Below, piece by piece: positions 1-9,902 of a DNA stretch of 64,000 nt. How positions within the stretch are numbered: position 1 is the first letter of the stretch; each line of letters starts with the position of its first letter. Source of the DNA: Synechococcus sp. MW101C3 (GTDB taxonomy: Bacteria; Cyanobacteriota; Cyanobacteriia; PCC-6307; Cyanobiaceae). The DNA is taken from positions 80,353-144,352 of the forward strand of contig NZ_NQKX01000010.1 of the NCBI RefSeq assembly GCF_002252635.1, read 5' to 3'. The notes below the pieces were generated by a model that was not told the origin of the DNA, searched no databases, and worked only from the letters and a program-made list of their open reading frames with translations. The translations under genes were made by a program, and so were the position numbers.

Positions 1-105
1 GGTCCTTCCCTGAAGCGATTCCGTCCCCGCGCCCAGGGGCGGGCTTACGCGATCAAGAAACAAACCTGCCACATCAGCATTGCTGTGGCGTCCACTTCCG
101 CCTGA
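1..105 (+). CDS. rplV: 50S ribosomal protein L22, C-terminal fragment
   Basis: Frame 1 is open from the window edge and ends at TGA 103-105, giving 34 codons. The tail, with GRAYAIKK near its start, resembles the end of L22, the protein that lines the peptide exit tunnel with an extended hairpin. The next gene is rpsC, which is the order expected in the S10-type cluster. The N-terminal part lies outside the window, so the assignment rests on the short tail and synteny rather than on a full domain. Nothing suggests a broken gene. Confidence 0.82.
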   Translation, partial: GPSLKRFRPRAQGRAYAIKKQTCHISIAVASTSA

Positions 106-124
106 CCCCCGAGGACACCGCCCG

Positions 125-853
<729 letters not shown>

Positions 854-869
854 TCAGGAGGCCTGAACC

Positions 870-1331
870 ATGCTGAGTCCCAAACGCGTCAAATTCCGCA
901 AACAACAGCGAGGTCGCATGCGCGGCGTCGCCACCCGGGGCAACACGATTGCCTTCGGTGAGTTTGCCCTCCAGGCCCAGGAATGTGGCTGGATCACTTC
1001 TCGCCAGATCGAAGCCAGTCGTCGGGCGATGACCCGCTATGTCAAGCGGGGAGGAAAGATCTGGATCCGGATCTTCCCCGACAAGCCGGTCACCATGCGC
1101 CCCGCCGAAACCCGTATGGGTTCCGGTAAAGGCAACCCTGAATTCTGGGTGGCGGTGATCAAGCCCGGCCGGATTCTCTTTGAGATGGGCGGGCCTGAAA
1201 TCACCCCGGCCATCGCCAAGGAGGCCATGCGCCTGGCGCAGTACAAGCTGCCGGTCAAGACGAAGTTCCTCGCCTTGGCCGACCAGGAGCCGGAAGCTTC
1301 CCCCGAACCCTCTCTCGCCCTGGAGTCCTGA
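870..1331 (+). CDS. rplP: 50S ribosomal protein L16
   Basis: L16 of 153 residues, which helps to organise the A-site and peptidyl-transferase region of the large subunit. The conserved start [17 protein letters not shown] and the central [12 protein letters not shown] are present. A strong Shine-Dalgarno AGGAGG at 856-861 lies 8 nt before ATG 870, which fixes the start. The C-terminus is somewhat longer than in E. coli, with an acidic, proline-containing extension after the conserved core. The gene lies between rpsC and rpmC, and its stop is 2 nt before the rpmC start, so translation is likely coupled. Confidence 0.96.
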   Translation: MLSPKRVKFRKQQRGRMRGVATRGNTIAFGEFALQAQECGWITSRQIEASRRAMTRYVKRGGKIWIRIFPDKPVTMRPAETRMGSGKGNPEFWVAVIKPGRILFEMGGPEITPAIAKEAMRLAQYKLPVKTKFLALADQEPEASPEPSLALES

Positions 1332-1333
1332 AC

Positions 1334-1549
1334 ATGGCACGTCCTGCCATCGCCGAGGTGCGAACCCTCACCGATGCCGAATTGGTCGAACAGATCGGCG
1401 GTTGCCGCCGTGAACTGTTCAACCTTCGCTTCCAGCGGGCCACCCGCCGGCTGGAGCAACCGCACCTGTTCAAGCAGAGCCGCACCAAGCTGGCTCAGCT
1501 GTTGACGGTGCAGCAGGAGCGGCAACGCTCCGCTCCCTCCGCCTCCTGA
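1334..1549 (+). CDS. rpmC: 50S ribosomal protein L29
   Basis: L29 of 71 residues, a small helical protein beside the peptide exit, near the trigger-factor and SRP docking site. The family pattern [18 protein letters not shown] followed by an Arg/Gln-rich helix is clear. It begins 2 nt after the rplP stop and is followed 14 nt later by rpsQ, the standard order of the cluster. Length is normal for cyanobacteria. Confidence 0.94.
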   Translation: MARPAIAEVRTLTDAELVEQIGGCRRELFNLRFQRATRRLEQPHLFKQSRTKLAQLLTVQQERQRSAPSAS

Positions 1550-1563
1550 TCCCCCACCACCCC

Positions 1564-1815
1564 ATGGCACTCAAGGAAAGGGTCGGCACCGTCGTCAGCG
1601 ACAAGATGGAAAAAACGGTGGTGGTCGCGGTGGAGAACCGCTTCCCCCATCCCATCTATCAAAAGACTGTCAGCCGCACCACCCGCTACAAGGCCCACGA
1701 CGAAGACAACCGTTGTCGGGTCGGTGATCGCGTCCGCATCACCGAAACCCGTCCCCTCAGCCGCACCAAGCGCTGGGCGGTGGCGGAAGTTCTCACCCCA
1801 TCCGGCGCGAGCTGA
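1564..1815 (+). CDS. rpsQ: 30S ribosomal protein S17
   Basis: S17 of 83 residues, an OB-fold primary 16S rRNA-binding protein of the 30S body. The sequence begins [20 protein letters not shown] and contains the conserved YKAHDEDN and [16 protein letters not shown] segments. The start ATG 1564 follows a C-rich spacer without an obvious Shine-Dalgarno, so reinitiation after rpmC is plausible. The next gene, rplN, begins 12 nt downstream. Confidence 0.96.
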   Translation: MALKERVGTVVSDKMEKTVVVAVENRFPHPIYQKTVSRTTRYKAHDEDNRCRVGDRVRITETRPLSRTKRWAVAEVLTPSGAS

Positions 1816-1827
1816 GGAGGTCACACC

Positions 1828-2193
1828 ATGATTCAGCAGGAAACCTTCCTCAATGTCGCTGACAACAGCGGCGCCAAGCGCATCCAGTGCATCCGTGTGC
1901 TGGGCACCAACCGCCGGTATGCCCACGTCGGCGATGTGATCGTCGCTGCCGTCAAAGACGCCATGCCCAACATGGGGGTTAAGAAGTCGGACGTCGTCAA
2001 GGCTGTGGTGGTGCGCACCCGCGCCACGCTGCGCCGCGACACGGGCAACTCGATCCGCTTCGACGACAACGCCGCCGTGATCCTCGGCAACGACAACAAC
2101 CCGAAGGGCACGCGTGTGTTCGGTCCGGTCGCCCGTGAACTGCGCGAGCGCAACTTCACCAAGATCGTGTCACTCGCCCCGGAGGTGATCTGA
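1828..2193 (+). CDS. rplN: 50S ribosomal protein L14
   Basis: L14 of 121 residues, a beta-barrel protein at the subunit interface that contacts 16S rRNA through bridge B8. The start [18 protein letters not shown] and the segment [17 protein letters not shown] are near invariant in the family. AGGAGGT at 1816-1822 is a strong ribosome-binding site 5 nt before ATG 1828 and overlaps the rpsQ stop region. One base separates its stop from rplX, consistent with coupled translation. Confidence 0.97.
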   Translation: MIQQETFLNVADNSGAKRIQCIRVLGTNRRYAHVGDVIVAAVKDAMPNMGVKKSDVVKAVVVRTRATLRRDTGNSIRFDDNAAVILGNDNNPKGTRVFGPVARELRERNFTKIVSLAPEVI

Positions 2194-2194
2194 A

Positions 2195-2551
2195 ATGGCC
2201 GCCGCAACACCCCAGCCACGGCCCGCCAAGCGGGTCAAGATGCGCATCCGCAAAGGTGACACCGTCAAGGTGATCGCTGGCAAGGACAAGGGAAAAACCG
2301 GTGAAGTCCTGCGCACCCTTCCTTACGAGAATCGCGTGGTGGTGCAGGGGATCAACCTGCGCACCCGTCACGTGAAGCCCACACAGGAAGGAGAAACCGG
2401 CCGGATCGTCACGGAAGAAGCCTCTGTGCATGCTTCGAATGTGATGGTGTTCTCCACCAGCCAGAACGTTCCCAGCCGTGTCGCCATTGCCATCCAGGCC
2501 GACGGCACCAAGAAGCGCCGCCTCACCAAGACCGGCGAACTGCTCGATTGA
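2195..2551 (+). CDS. rplX: 50S ribosomal protein L24
   Basis: L24 of 118 residues, a KOW-domain protein and assembly initiator of the large subunit. The KOW core [19 protein letters not shown] is at about residues 20-38, followed by [15 protein letters not shown]. The start ATG 2195 is one base after the rplN stop. A 116-nt C-rich spacer separates it from rplE, the longest spacer within the first 5 kb; no gene or strong hairpin was seen in it. Confidence 0.96.
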   Translation: MAAATPQPRPAKRVKMRIRKGDTVKVIAGKDKGKTGEVLRTLPYENRVVVQGINLRTRHVKPTQEGETGRIVTEEASVHASNVMVFSTSQNVPSRVAIAIQADGTKKRRLTKTGELLD

Positions 2552-2667
2552 GCACATCCTCGATTCGGTGGCCTCGGCCATGGAGTCACCTCCCCCGCCC
2601 GTCCCTGCACTCCCCGTTCCTGTCCGCCTTCTGACAACGCCCAGAAGCGAATTTCCCCCACCCCGCC

Positions 2668-3207
2668 ATGTCACTCAAACAGCGCTACCGGGAGACGATC
2701 CAGCCCAAGCTGCTGAAGGATCTCAGCCTCTCCAACATTCATGAGGTTCCCAAGGTGATGAAAGTCACCGTGAACCGAGGTCTCGGCGAGGCCGCCCAGA
2801 ACGCCAAGGCCCTTGAGGCTTCGATCGCTGAACTGGCCACGATCACCGGTCAGAAGGTGGTGGTGACCCGTGCCAAGAAGGCCATCGCCAGCTTCAAGAT
2901 CCGCCAGGGCATGCCGATCGGCGTCGCCGTCACCCTTCGTGGTGACCGGATGTATGCCTTCCTCGAGCGCCTGATCCATCTGGCCTTGCCCCGCATCCGC
3001 GATTTCCGCGGTGTGAGCCCCAAGAGTTTCGATGGACGGGGGAATTACACCCTTGGAGTCCGGGAACAGATCATCTTTCCGGAAATCTCCTACGACAAGA
3101 TCGATGCCATCCGGGGCATGGACATCACCATCGTGACCAGTGCCCGTAACGACGAAGAGGGCCGGGCCCTCCTCCGCGAGATGGGAATGCCGTTCCGCAG
3201 CAACTGA
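2668..3207 (+). CDS. rplE: 50S ribosomal protein L5
   Basis: L5 of 179 residues, which binds 5S rRNA and the P-site tRNA and bridges to S13. Diagnostic segments are [32 protein letters not shown] and the terminal [19 protein letters not shown]. Start ATG 2668 gives the usual MSLKQRYRE. The next gene is rpsH, not rpsN as in E. coli; an S14 gene is commonly absent from this position in cyanobacteria and encoded elsewhere. Confidence 0.97.
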   Translation: MSLKQRYRETIQPKLLKDLSLSNIHEVPKVMKVTVNRGLGEAAQNAKALEASIAELATITGQKVVVTRAKKAIASFKIRQGMPIGVAVTLRGDRMYAFLERLIHLALPRIRDFRGVSPKSFDGRGNYTLGVREQIIFPEISYDKIDAIRGMDITIVTSARNDEEGRALLREMGMPFRSN

Positions 3208-3227
3208 GCCCTCTTCGGACCCCCAAC

Positions 3228-3629
3228 ATGGCCAACCACGACCCGATTTCAGACATGCTCACCCGCATTCGTAATGCGAGTGAGAAAAAGCATCAGACCA
3301 CCAAGGTGCCTGCTTCCCGCCTGTCGCACAGCATCGCCAAAGTGCTGCAGCAGGAAGGGTTCATTGCCCAGATCAGCGAAGAAGGTGAAGGGGTGCAAAG
3401 GCATCTCGTTCTTGAGCTGAAATACAGCGGCAAGCATCGTCAGCCCACGATCCGCTCCGTCAAGCGCGTCAGCAAGCCGGGTCTGCGGATCTACAAGAAC
3501 ACACGTCAACTCCCCAAGGTGCTGGGTGGTCTCGGCGTCGCGATCATTTCCACCTCCAAGGGTGTGATGAGCGACCGTGACGCCCGTAAGCAGGGTGTCG
3601 GCGGTGAAGTCCTCTGCTACATCTACTGA
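3228..3629 (+). CDS. rpsH: 30S ribosomal protein S8
   Basis: S8 of 133 residues, a primary 16S rRNA binder in the central domain; in E. coli it also represses the spc operon at the rplE leader. The N-terminus [17 protein letters not shown] and the C-terminal [20 protein letters not shown], which contains the RNA-binding loop, are typical. It lies 20 nt after rplE and 15 nt before rplF. Whether S8 feedback operates here cannot be told from this sequence. Confidence 0.97.
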   Translation: MANHDPISDMLTRIRNASEKKHQTTKVPASRLSHSIAKVLQQEGFIAQISEEGEGVQRHLVLELKYSGKHRQPTIRSVKRVSKPGLRIYKNTRQLPKVLGGLGVAIISTSKGVMSDRDARKQGVGGEVLCYIY

Positions 3630-3644
3630 AAAGGGAGTTGATTC

Positions 3645-4184
3645 ATGTCACGTATTGGTAAAGCACCGATCCCGATCCCCGACAAGGTGACCGTGAGCCT
3701 CAACGGCCTCTCGGTCCATGTCAAGGGGCCCAAAGGCGAACTGAACCGCACCCTCCCTGAAGGTGTCCAGATTCGCCAGGAAGACAACACGCTCGTTGTT
3801 GCCCCTTCCACAGCCACCCGCCGCTCACGGGAGCGCCACGGACTCTGCCGTACGCTGGTGGCCAACATGGTCGAAGGGGTGAGCAAAGGCTTCACCCGCA
3901 AGCTCGAAATCGTGGGCGTGGGCTACCGGGCCCAAGTTCAGGGTACGAAGCTCGTGGTGAGCGCCGGCTACAGCCACCCGGTCGAAGTGGTGCCCCCCGA
4001 AGGCATCGTCTTCACCGTGGAGGGCAACACCCAGGTGCTGGTCTCCGGTTTCGACAAGGAACTGGTCGGCAACGAAGCGGCCAAGGTCCGCGCCATTCGT
4101 CCTCCTGAGCCCTACAAGGGCAAGGGCATCAAGTACGAGGGCGAGCGCATTCTGCGCAAGGCCGGCAAAACCGGTAAGAAATGA
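3645..4184 (+). CDS. rplF: 50S ribosomal protein L6
   Basis: L6 of 179 residues, two related domains at the base of the L7/L12 stalk near the factor-binding site. The start [17 protein letters not shown] and the C-terminal signature [19 protein letters not shown] are diagnostic. GGGAG (3633-3637) is a reasonable ribosome-binding site ahead of ATG 3645. It is flanked by rpsH and rplR as expected. Confidence 0.97.
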   Translation: MSRIGKAPIPIPDKVTVSLNGLSVHVKGPKGELNRTLPEGVQIRQEDNTLVVAPSTATRRSRERHGLCRTLVANMVEGVSKGFTRKLEIVGVGYRAQVQGTKLVVSAGYSHPVEVVPPEGIVFTVEGNTQVLVSGFDKELVGNEAAKVRAIRPPEPYKGKGIKYEGERILRKAGKTGKK

Positions 4185-4216
4185 GGCCTGCCTGAGCGTC
4201 CCACCCCTCCACTCCC

Positions 4217-4582
4217 ATGTCCACCGTTTCCCGCAAAGCCCAGACCCAGAAGCGTCACCGCCGTCTGCGTCGCCATCTCACCGGATCCGCCGCCCGTCCG
4301 CGGCTGGCTGTGTTCCGCTCCAACAATCACATCTACGCCCAGGTCATCGACGACGACGCACAGAGCACGCTCTGTGCCGCTTCGACGCTCGACAAAGATC
4401 TGCGCACCAGCCTGACCGCCAGCTCCACCTGCGATGCCTCCGTGGCCGTGGGTCAACTGGTGGCCCAACGTGCCCTCGCCAAAGGCATTCAACAGGTGGT
4501 GTTCGATCGTGGCGGCAACCTCTATCACGGCCGTGTCAAGGCCCTTGCCGACGCTGCCCGTGAAGCGGGCCTTCAGTTCTGA
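4217..4582 (+). CDS. rplR: 50S ribosomal protein L18
   Basis: L18 of 121 residues, which mediates attachment of 5S rRNA to the large subunit together with L5. The basic N-terminus ([14 protein letters not shown]) followed by [19 protein letters not shown], and the terminal [20 protein letters not shown], match the family. The start ATG 4217 gives [11 protein letters not shown], common in picocyanobacteria. rpsE follows after 13 nt. Confidence 0.96.
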   Translation: MSTVSRKAQTQKRHRRLRRHLTGSAARPRLAVFRSNNHIYAQVIDDDAQSTLCAASTLDKDLRTSLTASSTCDASVAVGQLVAQRALAKGIQQVVFDRGGNLYHGRVKALADAAREAGLQF

Positions 4583-4595
4583 ACCGGATCCAACC

Positions 4596-5234
4596 ATGAC
4601 CGAAATCAACGAAACGATCCAGTCCAGCGACGTGCCAGCGGCGGCTGAAGGCCAGCCCGAACAGCGGCGCGGTGGCGGCAAAGGCGGCGATCGTCGCGGC
4701 GGCAGCGGCGGTGGTCGCCGTGGTGAAGGGCGGCGCGGCGGTCAGGAGCGCGACTCCGAATGGCAGGAGCGTGTGGTCCAGATCCGCCGGGTCTCCAAAA
4801 CCGTCAAAGGCGGTAAGAAGATGAGCTTCCGCGCCATCATCGTGGTCGGCAACGAACGCGGTCAGGTGGGTGTGGGCGTCGGTAAGGCCGGCGATGTCAT
4901 CGGTGCCGTCCGCAAGGGCGTGGCCGACGGCAAGAAGCACCTCGTCAAGGTTCCGCTCACCCGCACCAGCTCGATTCCCACCGAGAGCCGTGGGGTCGAT
5001 GGCGCTGCCAGCGTGCTCATGCGCCCGGCCGCCCCGGGCACCGGCGTGATCGCAGGCGGCTCCATCCGCACCGTGCTTGAGCTCGCGGGCATCAAGAACG
5101 TGCTGGCGAAGCGCCTGGGCAGCAAGACGCCCCTCAACAATGCCCGCGCCGCCATCGAGGCGCTGCAGGCGCTCCGCACCCACAAGGAAACCGCCAAGGA
5201 ACGGGGCATCTCCCTCGAGCAGATTTACTCCTGA
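4596..5234 (+). CDS. rpsE: 30S ribosomal protein S5 with Gly/Arg-rich N-terminal extension
   Basis: S5 of 212 residues, a small-subunit protein important for decoding fidelity and the mRNA entry site. The double-stranded-RNA-binding-like domain begins near residue 50 ([18 protein letters not shown]) and the S5 core continues through [16 protein letters not shown] and [12 protein letters not shown]. The start at ATG 4596, 13 nt after rplR, excludes an upstream in-frame run that lies inside rplR. Residues about 24-48 form an RGG-like stretch ([13 protein letters not shown] and similar), absent from E. coli S5 but seen in related picocyanobacteria. rplO follows directly; there is no rpmD, as usual for cyanobacteria. 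Confidence 0.96.
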   Translation: MTEINETIQSSDVPAAAEGQPEQRRGGGKGGDRRGGSGGGRRGEGRRGGQERDSEWQERVVQIRRVSKTVKGGKKMSFRAIIVVGNERGQVGVGVGKAGDVIGAVRKGVADGKKHLVKVPLTRTSSIPTESRGVDGAASVLMRPAAPGTGVIAGGSIRTVLELAGIKNVLAKRLGSKTPLNNARAAIEALQALRTHKETAKERGISLEQIYS

Positions 5235-5239
5235 GCCCC

Positions 5240-5689
5240 ATGACCCACACTCTCCAGTCCCTCAAGCCCCAGGCCGGTGCCCGGCGCCGTAAGCTCCGCA
5301 AAGGCCGCGGCATCGCCGCCGGTCAGGGTGCCAGCTGCGGCTTCGGCATGCGCGGACAGAAGTCCCGCTCCGGCAGCCCCACCCGCCCCGGCTTTGAAGG
5401 CGGCCAGATGCCGCTCTACCGGCGGGTCCCCAAGCTCAAGCACTTCCCACTGGTGAACCCCAAGTCGTTCACCGTGCTGAACGTGGCCAAGCTGTCGGGC
5501 CTCAAGGCCGGCAGCACCGTCAACCTGGATGTTCTGGTGAAAGAAGGGCTGGTCACCAGCCCCAAGCACCCTCTGAAGATCCTCGGCGACGGCGATCTCA
5601 GTGTGAAACTGACCGTTCAGGCTGCTGCTTTCACTGCGTCTGCCCGTGAAAAGATCGAAGCCGCTGGTGGAACCTGCGAGCTCACCTGA
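5240..5689 (+). CDS. rplO: 50S ribosomal protein L15
   Basis: L15 of 149 residues, a late-assembly protein with a long N-terminal extension buried in 23S rRNA. The glycine-rich start region ([19 protein letters not shown], then RGQKSRSG) and [14 protein letters not shown] are characteristic. It starts 5 nt after rpsE. Downstream are two hairpins before secY, so transcription from here into secY may be partially attenuated. Confidence 0.97.
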   Translation: MTHTLQSLKPQAGARRRKLRKGRGIAAGQGASCGFGMRGQKSRSGSPTRPGFEGGQMPLYRRVPKLKHFPLVNPKSFTVLNVAKLSGLKAGSTVNLDVLVKEGLVTSPKHPLKILGDGDLSVKLTVQAAAFTASAREKIEAAGGTCELT

Positions 5690-5701
5690 CCCCATCTCCA
5701 C

Positions 5702-5728
5702 ACCCCGCCAGCCATGCTGGTGGGGTTT
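5702..5728 (+). terminator. Terminator-like hairpin 1 in the rplO-secY spacer
   Basis: An 11-bp stem with one G-T wobble pairs 5702-5712 with 5716-5726 around a CAT loop and is followed by TTT. It lies 13 nt after the rplO stop. The short T run suggests a partial terminator or attenuator rather than a full stop, because secY and the genes behind it are normally read from this operon. Confidence 0.5.
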
Positions 5729-5740
5729 CCTGGTCTCAGA

Positions 5741-5778
5741 GCCGTCTGCCACCGTCCTGCGGAACGGCAGGCGGCTTT
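5741..5778 (+). terminator. Terminator-like hairpin 2 in the rplO-secY spacer
   Basis: GCCGTCTGCC (5741-5750) pairs with GGCAGGCGGC (5766-5775) with one wobble; the 15-nt loop can form a small CCG/CGG inner stem, and TTT follows. It is the second GC-rich hairpin in 80 nt, immediately upstream of secY. Confidence 0.45.
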
Positions 5779-5831
5779 CGTGTCACTCCGCAGCGTCTCC
5801 TTTCTGCCTCCCCACCGCCTGAGAACACACC

Positions 5832-7151
5832 ATGCTCCTTAGCCGGGGGCGCAATCCCAGCGCCGGCGAAATCCTCACCCAGCTGATCCAGTCCAAGGGT
5901 CTCCGTGACCGGGTGCTCACCACGCTTGGCTTGCTGCTGTTGGTGCGCCTGGGGATTTACATCCCCGTTCCCGGCATCGACCGGGTGGCCTTCCAGCAGT
6001 TCATCCAGCAGGGCGGCCAGCTGATCGGCTTCCTCGACATCTTCACGGGTGGGGGCATCTCCACCCTTGGTGTGTTCGCGCTTGGCATCCTGCCGTTCAT
6101 CAACGCCTCGATCATTCTTCAGCTCCTCACGGCGGCGGTGCCCCAGCTGGAGGACCTCCAGAAGAACGAAGGGGAAGCCGGCCGGCGCAAGATCGCTCAG
6201 ATCACACGCTATGTGGCACTGGGTTGGGGGATCCTGCAGAGCACGGTCTTCGCCCTGATCCTGCGGCAATACGCCATCCCGGGAGTGTCCGCTCCTGTGT
6301 TCGTTATCCAGACCTCCCTCGCACTTGTGGCGGGATCGATGGTGGTGATGTGGATCAGCGAAGTGATCACCGAGCGGGGGATCGGCCAGGGAGCGTCGCT
6401 GGTGATCTTTGTGAACATTGTGGCCACGCTGCCGCGTGCCCTTGGCTCCACCGTGGAGCTGGCCCAGAGCGGCGACCGGGCCACCGTGGGCGGAATCGTG
6501 GTGCTGGTGCTGATTTTCCTGGTCACGATCGTTGGCATCATTTTCGTGCAGGAAGGCAGCCGTCGCATCCCGATCGTGAGCGCCAAGCGTCAGGTCGGAC
6601 AAAACACCCCCCTTTCCGCGCGTCAGAGCTACCTGCCCTTGAAGCTCAATGCCGGTGGGGTGATGCCGATCATCTTTGCGTCAGCCGTGGTGTTCCTGCC
6701 CCTCACCATCGCCAACCTCACCCGCGCCCCCTGGCTGATCCAGCTGGCCGGCTACCTCAGCCCCAACAGCAGCACGCCATGGCTTTATGCCCTGCTGTTC
6801 TTCGCGTTGATCATCGGCTTTTCGCTGTTCTACGCCACCCTCACGATCAATCCGGTCGACATCGCCACCAACCTCAAGCGCAGCGGTGTAGCCGTTCCGG
6901 GTGTGCGTCCCGGCTCTGCCACTGCCATTTATCTCAGTGGCGTGCAGAACCGGCTCACCATCCTCGGGGGTCTCTTTCTCGGTGCGGTGGCAATCATTCC
7001 CTCGGCTGTGGAGGGCGCCACGCAGGTGCGCACCTTCCAGGGTCTGGGGGCCACCTCCCTGCTGATCCTGGTGGGCGTTGCGATCGACACCGCCAAGCAG
7101 GTCCAGACCTACGTGATCTCGCAGCGCTACGAGGGGATGGTGCGCCAGTGA
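5832..7151 (+). CDS. secY: Preprotein translocase subunit SecY
   Basis: SecY of 439 residues, the channel subunit of the Sec translocon in the cytoplasmic or thylakoid membrane. About ten hydrophobic helices are visible, beginning with VLTTLGLLLLVRLGIYIPVP. The plug and conserved cytosolic-loop regions (LGILPFINASIILQLL; EGEAGRRKIAQITRY) are present. The start at ATG 5832 gives MLLSRGRNPSAGEIL. It sits between rplO and adk, as in most bacteria, but with 142 nt of hairpin-containing DNA before it, so it may have a separate level of expression. Confidence 0.97.
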   Translation: MLLSRGRNPSAGEILTQLIQSKGLRDRVLTTLGLLLLVRLGIYIPVPGIDRVAFQQFIQQGGQLIGFLDIFTGGGISTLGVFALGILPFINASIILQLLTAAVPQLEDLQKNEGEAGRRKIAQITRYVALGWGILQSTVFALILRQYAIPGVSAPVFVIQTSLALVAGSMVVMWISEVITERGIGQGASLVIFVNIVATLPRALGSTVELAQSGDRATVGGIVVLVLIFLVTIVGIIFVQEGSRRIPIVSAKRQVGQNTPLSARQSYLPLKLNAGGVMPIIFASAVVFLPLTIANLTRAPWLIQLAGYLSPNSSTPWLYALLFFALIIGFSLFYATLTINPVDIATNLKRSGVAVPGVRPGSATAIYLSGVQNRLTILGGLFLGAVAIIPSAVEGATQVRTFQGLGATSLLILVGVAIDTAKQVQTYVISQRYEGMVRQ

Positions 7152-7233
7152 CGCGTCCCACCCCTTCCAGGGCTCCCCAGGTCATCGCCACTCCCCCGCC
7201 CCTTCTCTGGTTTCCGCTCATCCGCCCCCTTCC

Positions 7234-7782
7234 ATGAAGCAGCGCATTCTTTTTCTCGGCCCCCCAGGAGCCGGCAAGGGCACCCAGGCCGAGCGTCTCG
7301 CGGCCAGCCACAACCTCCTGCACCTCTCCACCGGCGAGTTGTTGCGCGCCGAAGTGGCTGCGGGCAGTGCGCTCGGCCAGGAAGCGGAGGCCGTGATGGC
7401 CCGTGGCGAACTGGTCAGCGACACCTTGGTGCTGGCGATCGTTCGTGCCCGTCTGACCTGCTGCAACGGCGGCTGGCTGCTCGATGGTTTCCCACGCAAC
7501 CTGGCCCAGGCCGAAGCCCTCCAGCAACTGCTGGAGGAGATCGGCCAACCGATCGAATTGGTGGTGCTCCTGGCCCTCGATGACGAAACCCTCGTGGAGC
7601 GCCTGCTGGCACGCGGCCGCGCCGACGACAACGAAGCTGTGATCCGCAACCGTCTTGTCGTCTACAGCGATCAGACGGAGCCTTTGATCGCGTACTACCG
7701 CGCCAAGGGGCTGCTCAGTTCCGTCGAGGCCAGTGGCACGGTCGAGGCGATTGCCGAGCGAATCTCCGCTGTTGTGGGTTGA
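7234..7782 (+). CDS. adk: Adenylate kinase, short-LID form
   Basis: Adenylate kinase of 182 residues: ATP + AMP to 2 ADP in the cytosol. The P-loop [15 protein letters not shown] is at residues 7-21; the AMP-binding segment [12 protein letters not shown] and the [11 protein letters not shown] motif follow. The region corresponding to the LID domain (around [15 protein letters not shown]) is short and has no zinc cysteines, which explains the length of 182 instead of about 215 residues. The gene follows secY by 82 nt and precedes rpmJ. infA and map, which often lie here, are not present. Confidence 0.96.
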   Translation: MKQRILFLGPPGAGKGTQAERLAASHNLLHLSTGELLRAEVAAGSALGQEAEAVMARGELVSDTLVLAIVRARLTCCNGGWLLDGFPRNLAQAEALQQLLEEIGQPIELVVLLALDDETLVERLLARGRADDNEAVIRNRLVVYSDQTEPLIAYYRAKGLLSSVEASGTVEAIAERISAVVG

Positions 7783-7828
7783 GCGCTGTGGTACGTTGTC
7801 TGTTTGGAAATTTGGAGCACCGCTGCTC

Positions 7829-7942
7829 ATGAAGGTGCGTGCCTCGGTCAAGAAAATGTGTGACAAGTGCCGGGTGATCCGCCGCCATGGCCGGGTCATG
7901 GTGATCTGCACCAACCCCAAACACAAACAGCGCCAGGGCTGA
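7829..7942 (+). CDS. rpmJ: 50S ribosomal protein L36
   Basis: A 37-residue protein starting [14 protein letters not shown], the bacterial L36 signature. The zinc ribbon is complete: C-x2-C at residues 11 and 14, then a later Cys and His ([10 protein letters not shown]). L36 is the smallest large-subunit protein and stabilises 23S rRNA near the L7/L12 stalk base. The start is ATG 7829. It lies between adk and rpsM as in most bacterial alpha operons. Confidence 0.96.
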   Translation: MKVRASVKKMCDKCRVIRRHGRVMVICTNPKHKQRQG

Positions 7943-7968
7943 CCTGCGCTGTTCCCGCCTCATTCATC

Positions 7969-8009
7969 TGCGCCCTCTTGGGCGCACCACCCAGCCCACC
8001 GTGGCTGGG
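7969..8009 (+). promoter_or_regulatory. Tandem hairpins in the rpsM leader
   Basis: Two perfect 7-bp stems follow each other: TGCGCCC (7969-7975) with GGGCGCA (7980-7986) around TCTT, and CCCAGCC (7990-7996) with GGCTGGG (8003-8009) around CACCGT. They end 30 nt before the rpsM start. In E. coli the equivalent spacer is the S4-controlled alpha-operon leader; whether this one has a similar role is inference. Confidence 0.5.
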
Positions 8010-8039
8010 CTCCCCTCTGCCCAACTGAATCGTTTCTTC

Positions 8040-8405
8040 GTGGCTCGGATTGCCGGTGTCGATATCCCTCGTGACAAGAGGGTTGAGATTTCTCTCACTT
8101 ACGTCTATGGCATCGGCTTGACCCGTGCCCAGAAGATCCTGGCCAAGGCCGGTGTCAGCCCGGACATCCGGGTGAAAGACCTTGACGACGCTGACGTGCA
8201 GAAACTGCGCGCCGCAGCGGAATCCTTCACCCTCGAAGGCGACCTGCGCCGTCAGGAGGGCATGGCGCTCAAGCGTCTGCAGGACATCGGCTGCGTTCGT
8301 GGCCGCCGCCATCGCATGGGCCTGCCGGTCCGTGGGCAGCGCACCCGCACCAACGCACGCACCCGCCGCGGCGCGCGCAAAACCGTGGCCGGCAAGAAGA
8401 AGTAA
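8040..8405 (+). CDS. rpsM: 30S ribosomal protein S13
   Basis: S13 of 121 residues, a head protein that contacts the P-site tRNA and forms bridges to L5. Start GTG 8040 is chosen because it gives the near-universal N-terminus [16 protein letters not shown]; the reading frame is open for another 13 codons upstream but those are not conserved. The helix-two-turn-helix segment and the basic tail [18 protein letters not shown] are present. No Shine-Dalgarno is visible; the start lies just behind two hairpins. Confidence 0.95.
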   Translation: MARIAGVDIPRDKRVEISLTYVYGIGLTRAQKILAKAGVSPDIRVKDLDDADVQKLRAAAESFTLEGDLRRQEGMALKRLQDIGCVRGRRHRMGLPVRGQRTRTNARTRRGARKTVAGKKK

Positions 8406-8468
8406 TCCTCTCGCCCAGCGCCTCACCGGCGTCAGTCCTTCCCAGTCCCCTACCCCAGGCCCCTGTCC

Positions 8469-8861
8469 ATGGCGAAGCCAGCCAAAAAAACCGGCGCAAA
8501 GAAAACCAAGCGGAATGTGCCCAACGGCGTGGCACACATCCAGAGCACCTTCAACAACACCATCGTGTCGATCACCGACACCGCTGGCGAGGTGATTTCC
8601 TGGTCGTCTGCCGGGGCCAGTGGCTTCAAGGGAGCCCGCAAGGGCACCCCGTTCGCCGCCCAGACGGCCGCCGAAGCTGCCGGCCGCCGCGCCCTCGAGC
8701 AGGGCATGCGGCAGATCGAAGTGCTGGTGCGCGGGCCTGGATCTGGCCGTGAAACCGCCATTCGTGCTCTGCAGGTGGCAGGTCTTGAGATCACCCTGAT
8801 CCGTGATGTCACCCCGCTGCCTCACAACGGTTGCCGGCGCTCCAAGCGCCGCCGGGTCTGA
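8469..8861 (+). CDS. rpsK: 30S ribosomal protein S11
   Basis: S11 of 130 residues, at the platform of the small subunit near the E site and anti-Shine-Dalgarno helix. Key segments are [37 protein letters not shown] and the C-terminal [18 protein letters not shown]. The N-terminus is Lys-rich as usual. It is followed by rpoA, as expected for the alpha operon. Confidence 0.97.
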   Translation: MAKPAKKTGAKKTKRNVPNGVAHIQSTFNNTIVSITDTAGEVISWSSAGASGFKGARKGTPFAAQTAAEAAGRRALEQGMRQIEVLVRGPGSGRETAIRALQVAGLEITLIRDVTPLPHNGCRRSKRRRV

Positions 8862-8911
8862 GTCGCTTCACTTCCAAGCCCTCGGGCATTCCTCTTCACC
8901 ACCTTCAGGCC

Positions 8912-9850
8912 GTGCATCAGTATCAGATCGATCGCGTCGAGCATCAGATCGGCGAAGACCGCTCCCAGACGGGCGTCTTTGTGATCGGGCCTCTCGATCG
9001 CGGCCAGGCCATCACCCTGGGCAACGCCCTGCGTCGGGTGCTCATGGGTGGGATGGAAGGCAGTGCGATCACGGCCGTGCGCATCGCCGGCGTGAACCAT
9101 GAATACGCCACGGTGCCGGGTGTCCGCGAAGACGTTCTCGACATTCTGCTGAACTGCAAGGAAGTGGTCGTCAGCAGCCGCAGCCGCGATCTTGAGATCG
9201 GCCGGCTTGTGGCCACCGGCCCCGCCACCGTTACCGCCGGTGACCTGCAATTCTCCTCGCAGGTTCAGGTGATCGACCTTGAACGGCCGATCGCCACCGT
9301 CGCGGAAGGCCACAGCCTCGAGCTTGAAGTGCACGTGGAGCGGGGTGTGGGCTATCGCCCCGTCGACCGTCACAACGAAGACACCAGCGCCATCGACCTG
9401 CTCCAGATCGATGCCGTGTTCATGCCGGTGCGGCGGGTGAACTACACCGTCGACGAAACCGCTGTCGGCGAAGGCGGCTCGGCGCGGGAGCGGCTGCGGC
9501 TCGAGATCCACACCAGCGGCGCGATCACCCCCGACGACGCCATGGCCCAGGCCGCCAATCAGTTGATTGCCCTGTTCCAGCCGCTGGCCAGCCTCACCAT
9601 CGACGACGAGCCGGGCGTGGAGCCGGAGCCCTCTGCGGAAAGCCAGATCCCTCTGGAAGAACTCAACCTGTCCGTGAGGGCTTACAACTGCCTGAAGCGT
9701 GCCCAGGTGAACTCGGTTTCCGATCTCATGGGCTTCAGCTACGAAGACCTCCTCGAGATCAAGAACTTCGGTTCCAAATCGGCCGACGAGGTGATCGAAG
9801 CCCTTGAGCGCATCGGCATTTCTCTGCCCCAGAGCCGCACCACGGCCTAG
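8912..9850 (+). CDS. rpoA: DNA-directed RNA polymerase subunit alpha
   Basis: RNA polymerase alpha, 312 residues. The GTG start at 8912 gives [19 protein letters not shown], the conserved cyanobacterial N-terminus; an in-frame ATG 81 nt upstream would overlap the end of rpsK and add an unconserved leader. The alpha-NTD dimerisation region includes [18 protein letters not shown]. The alpha-CTD (from about residue 245, [20 protein letters not shown]) carries the DNA- and activator-binding helices. It is co-directional with rpsK and rplQ. Confidence 0.97.
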   Translation: MHQYQIDRVEHQIGEDRSQTGVFVIGPLDRGQAITLGNALRRVLMGGMEGSAITAVRIAGVNHEYATVPGVREDVLDILLNCKEVVVSSRSRDLEIGRLVATGPATVTAGDLQFSSQVQVIDLERPIATVAEGHSLELEVHVERGVGYRPVDRHNEDTSAIDLLQIDAVFMPVRRVNYTVDETAVGEGGSARERLRLEIHTSGAITPDDAMAQAANQLIALFQPLASLTIDDEPGVEPEPSAESQIPLEELNLSVRAYNCLKRAQVNSVSDLMGFSYEDLLEIKNFGSKSADEVIEALERIGISLPQSRTTA

Positions 9851-9902
9851 ACCCCGCTTCCCTGCGCGATCTCTCCCCTTCGACGTACACCACCCCGGAA
9901 CC

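Noticed and set aside
2552..8039. Absence of rpsN, rpmD and infA from the ribosomal cluster
   Set aside because: These genes are commonly missing or relocated from this cluster in cyanobacteria; it is not a deletion specific to this genome.
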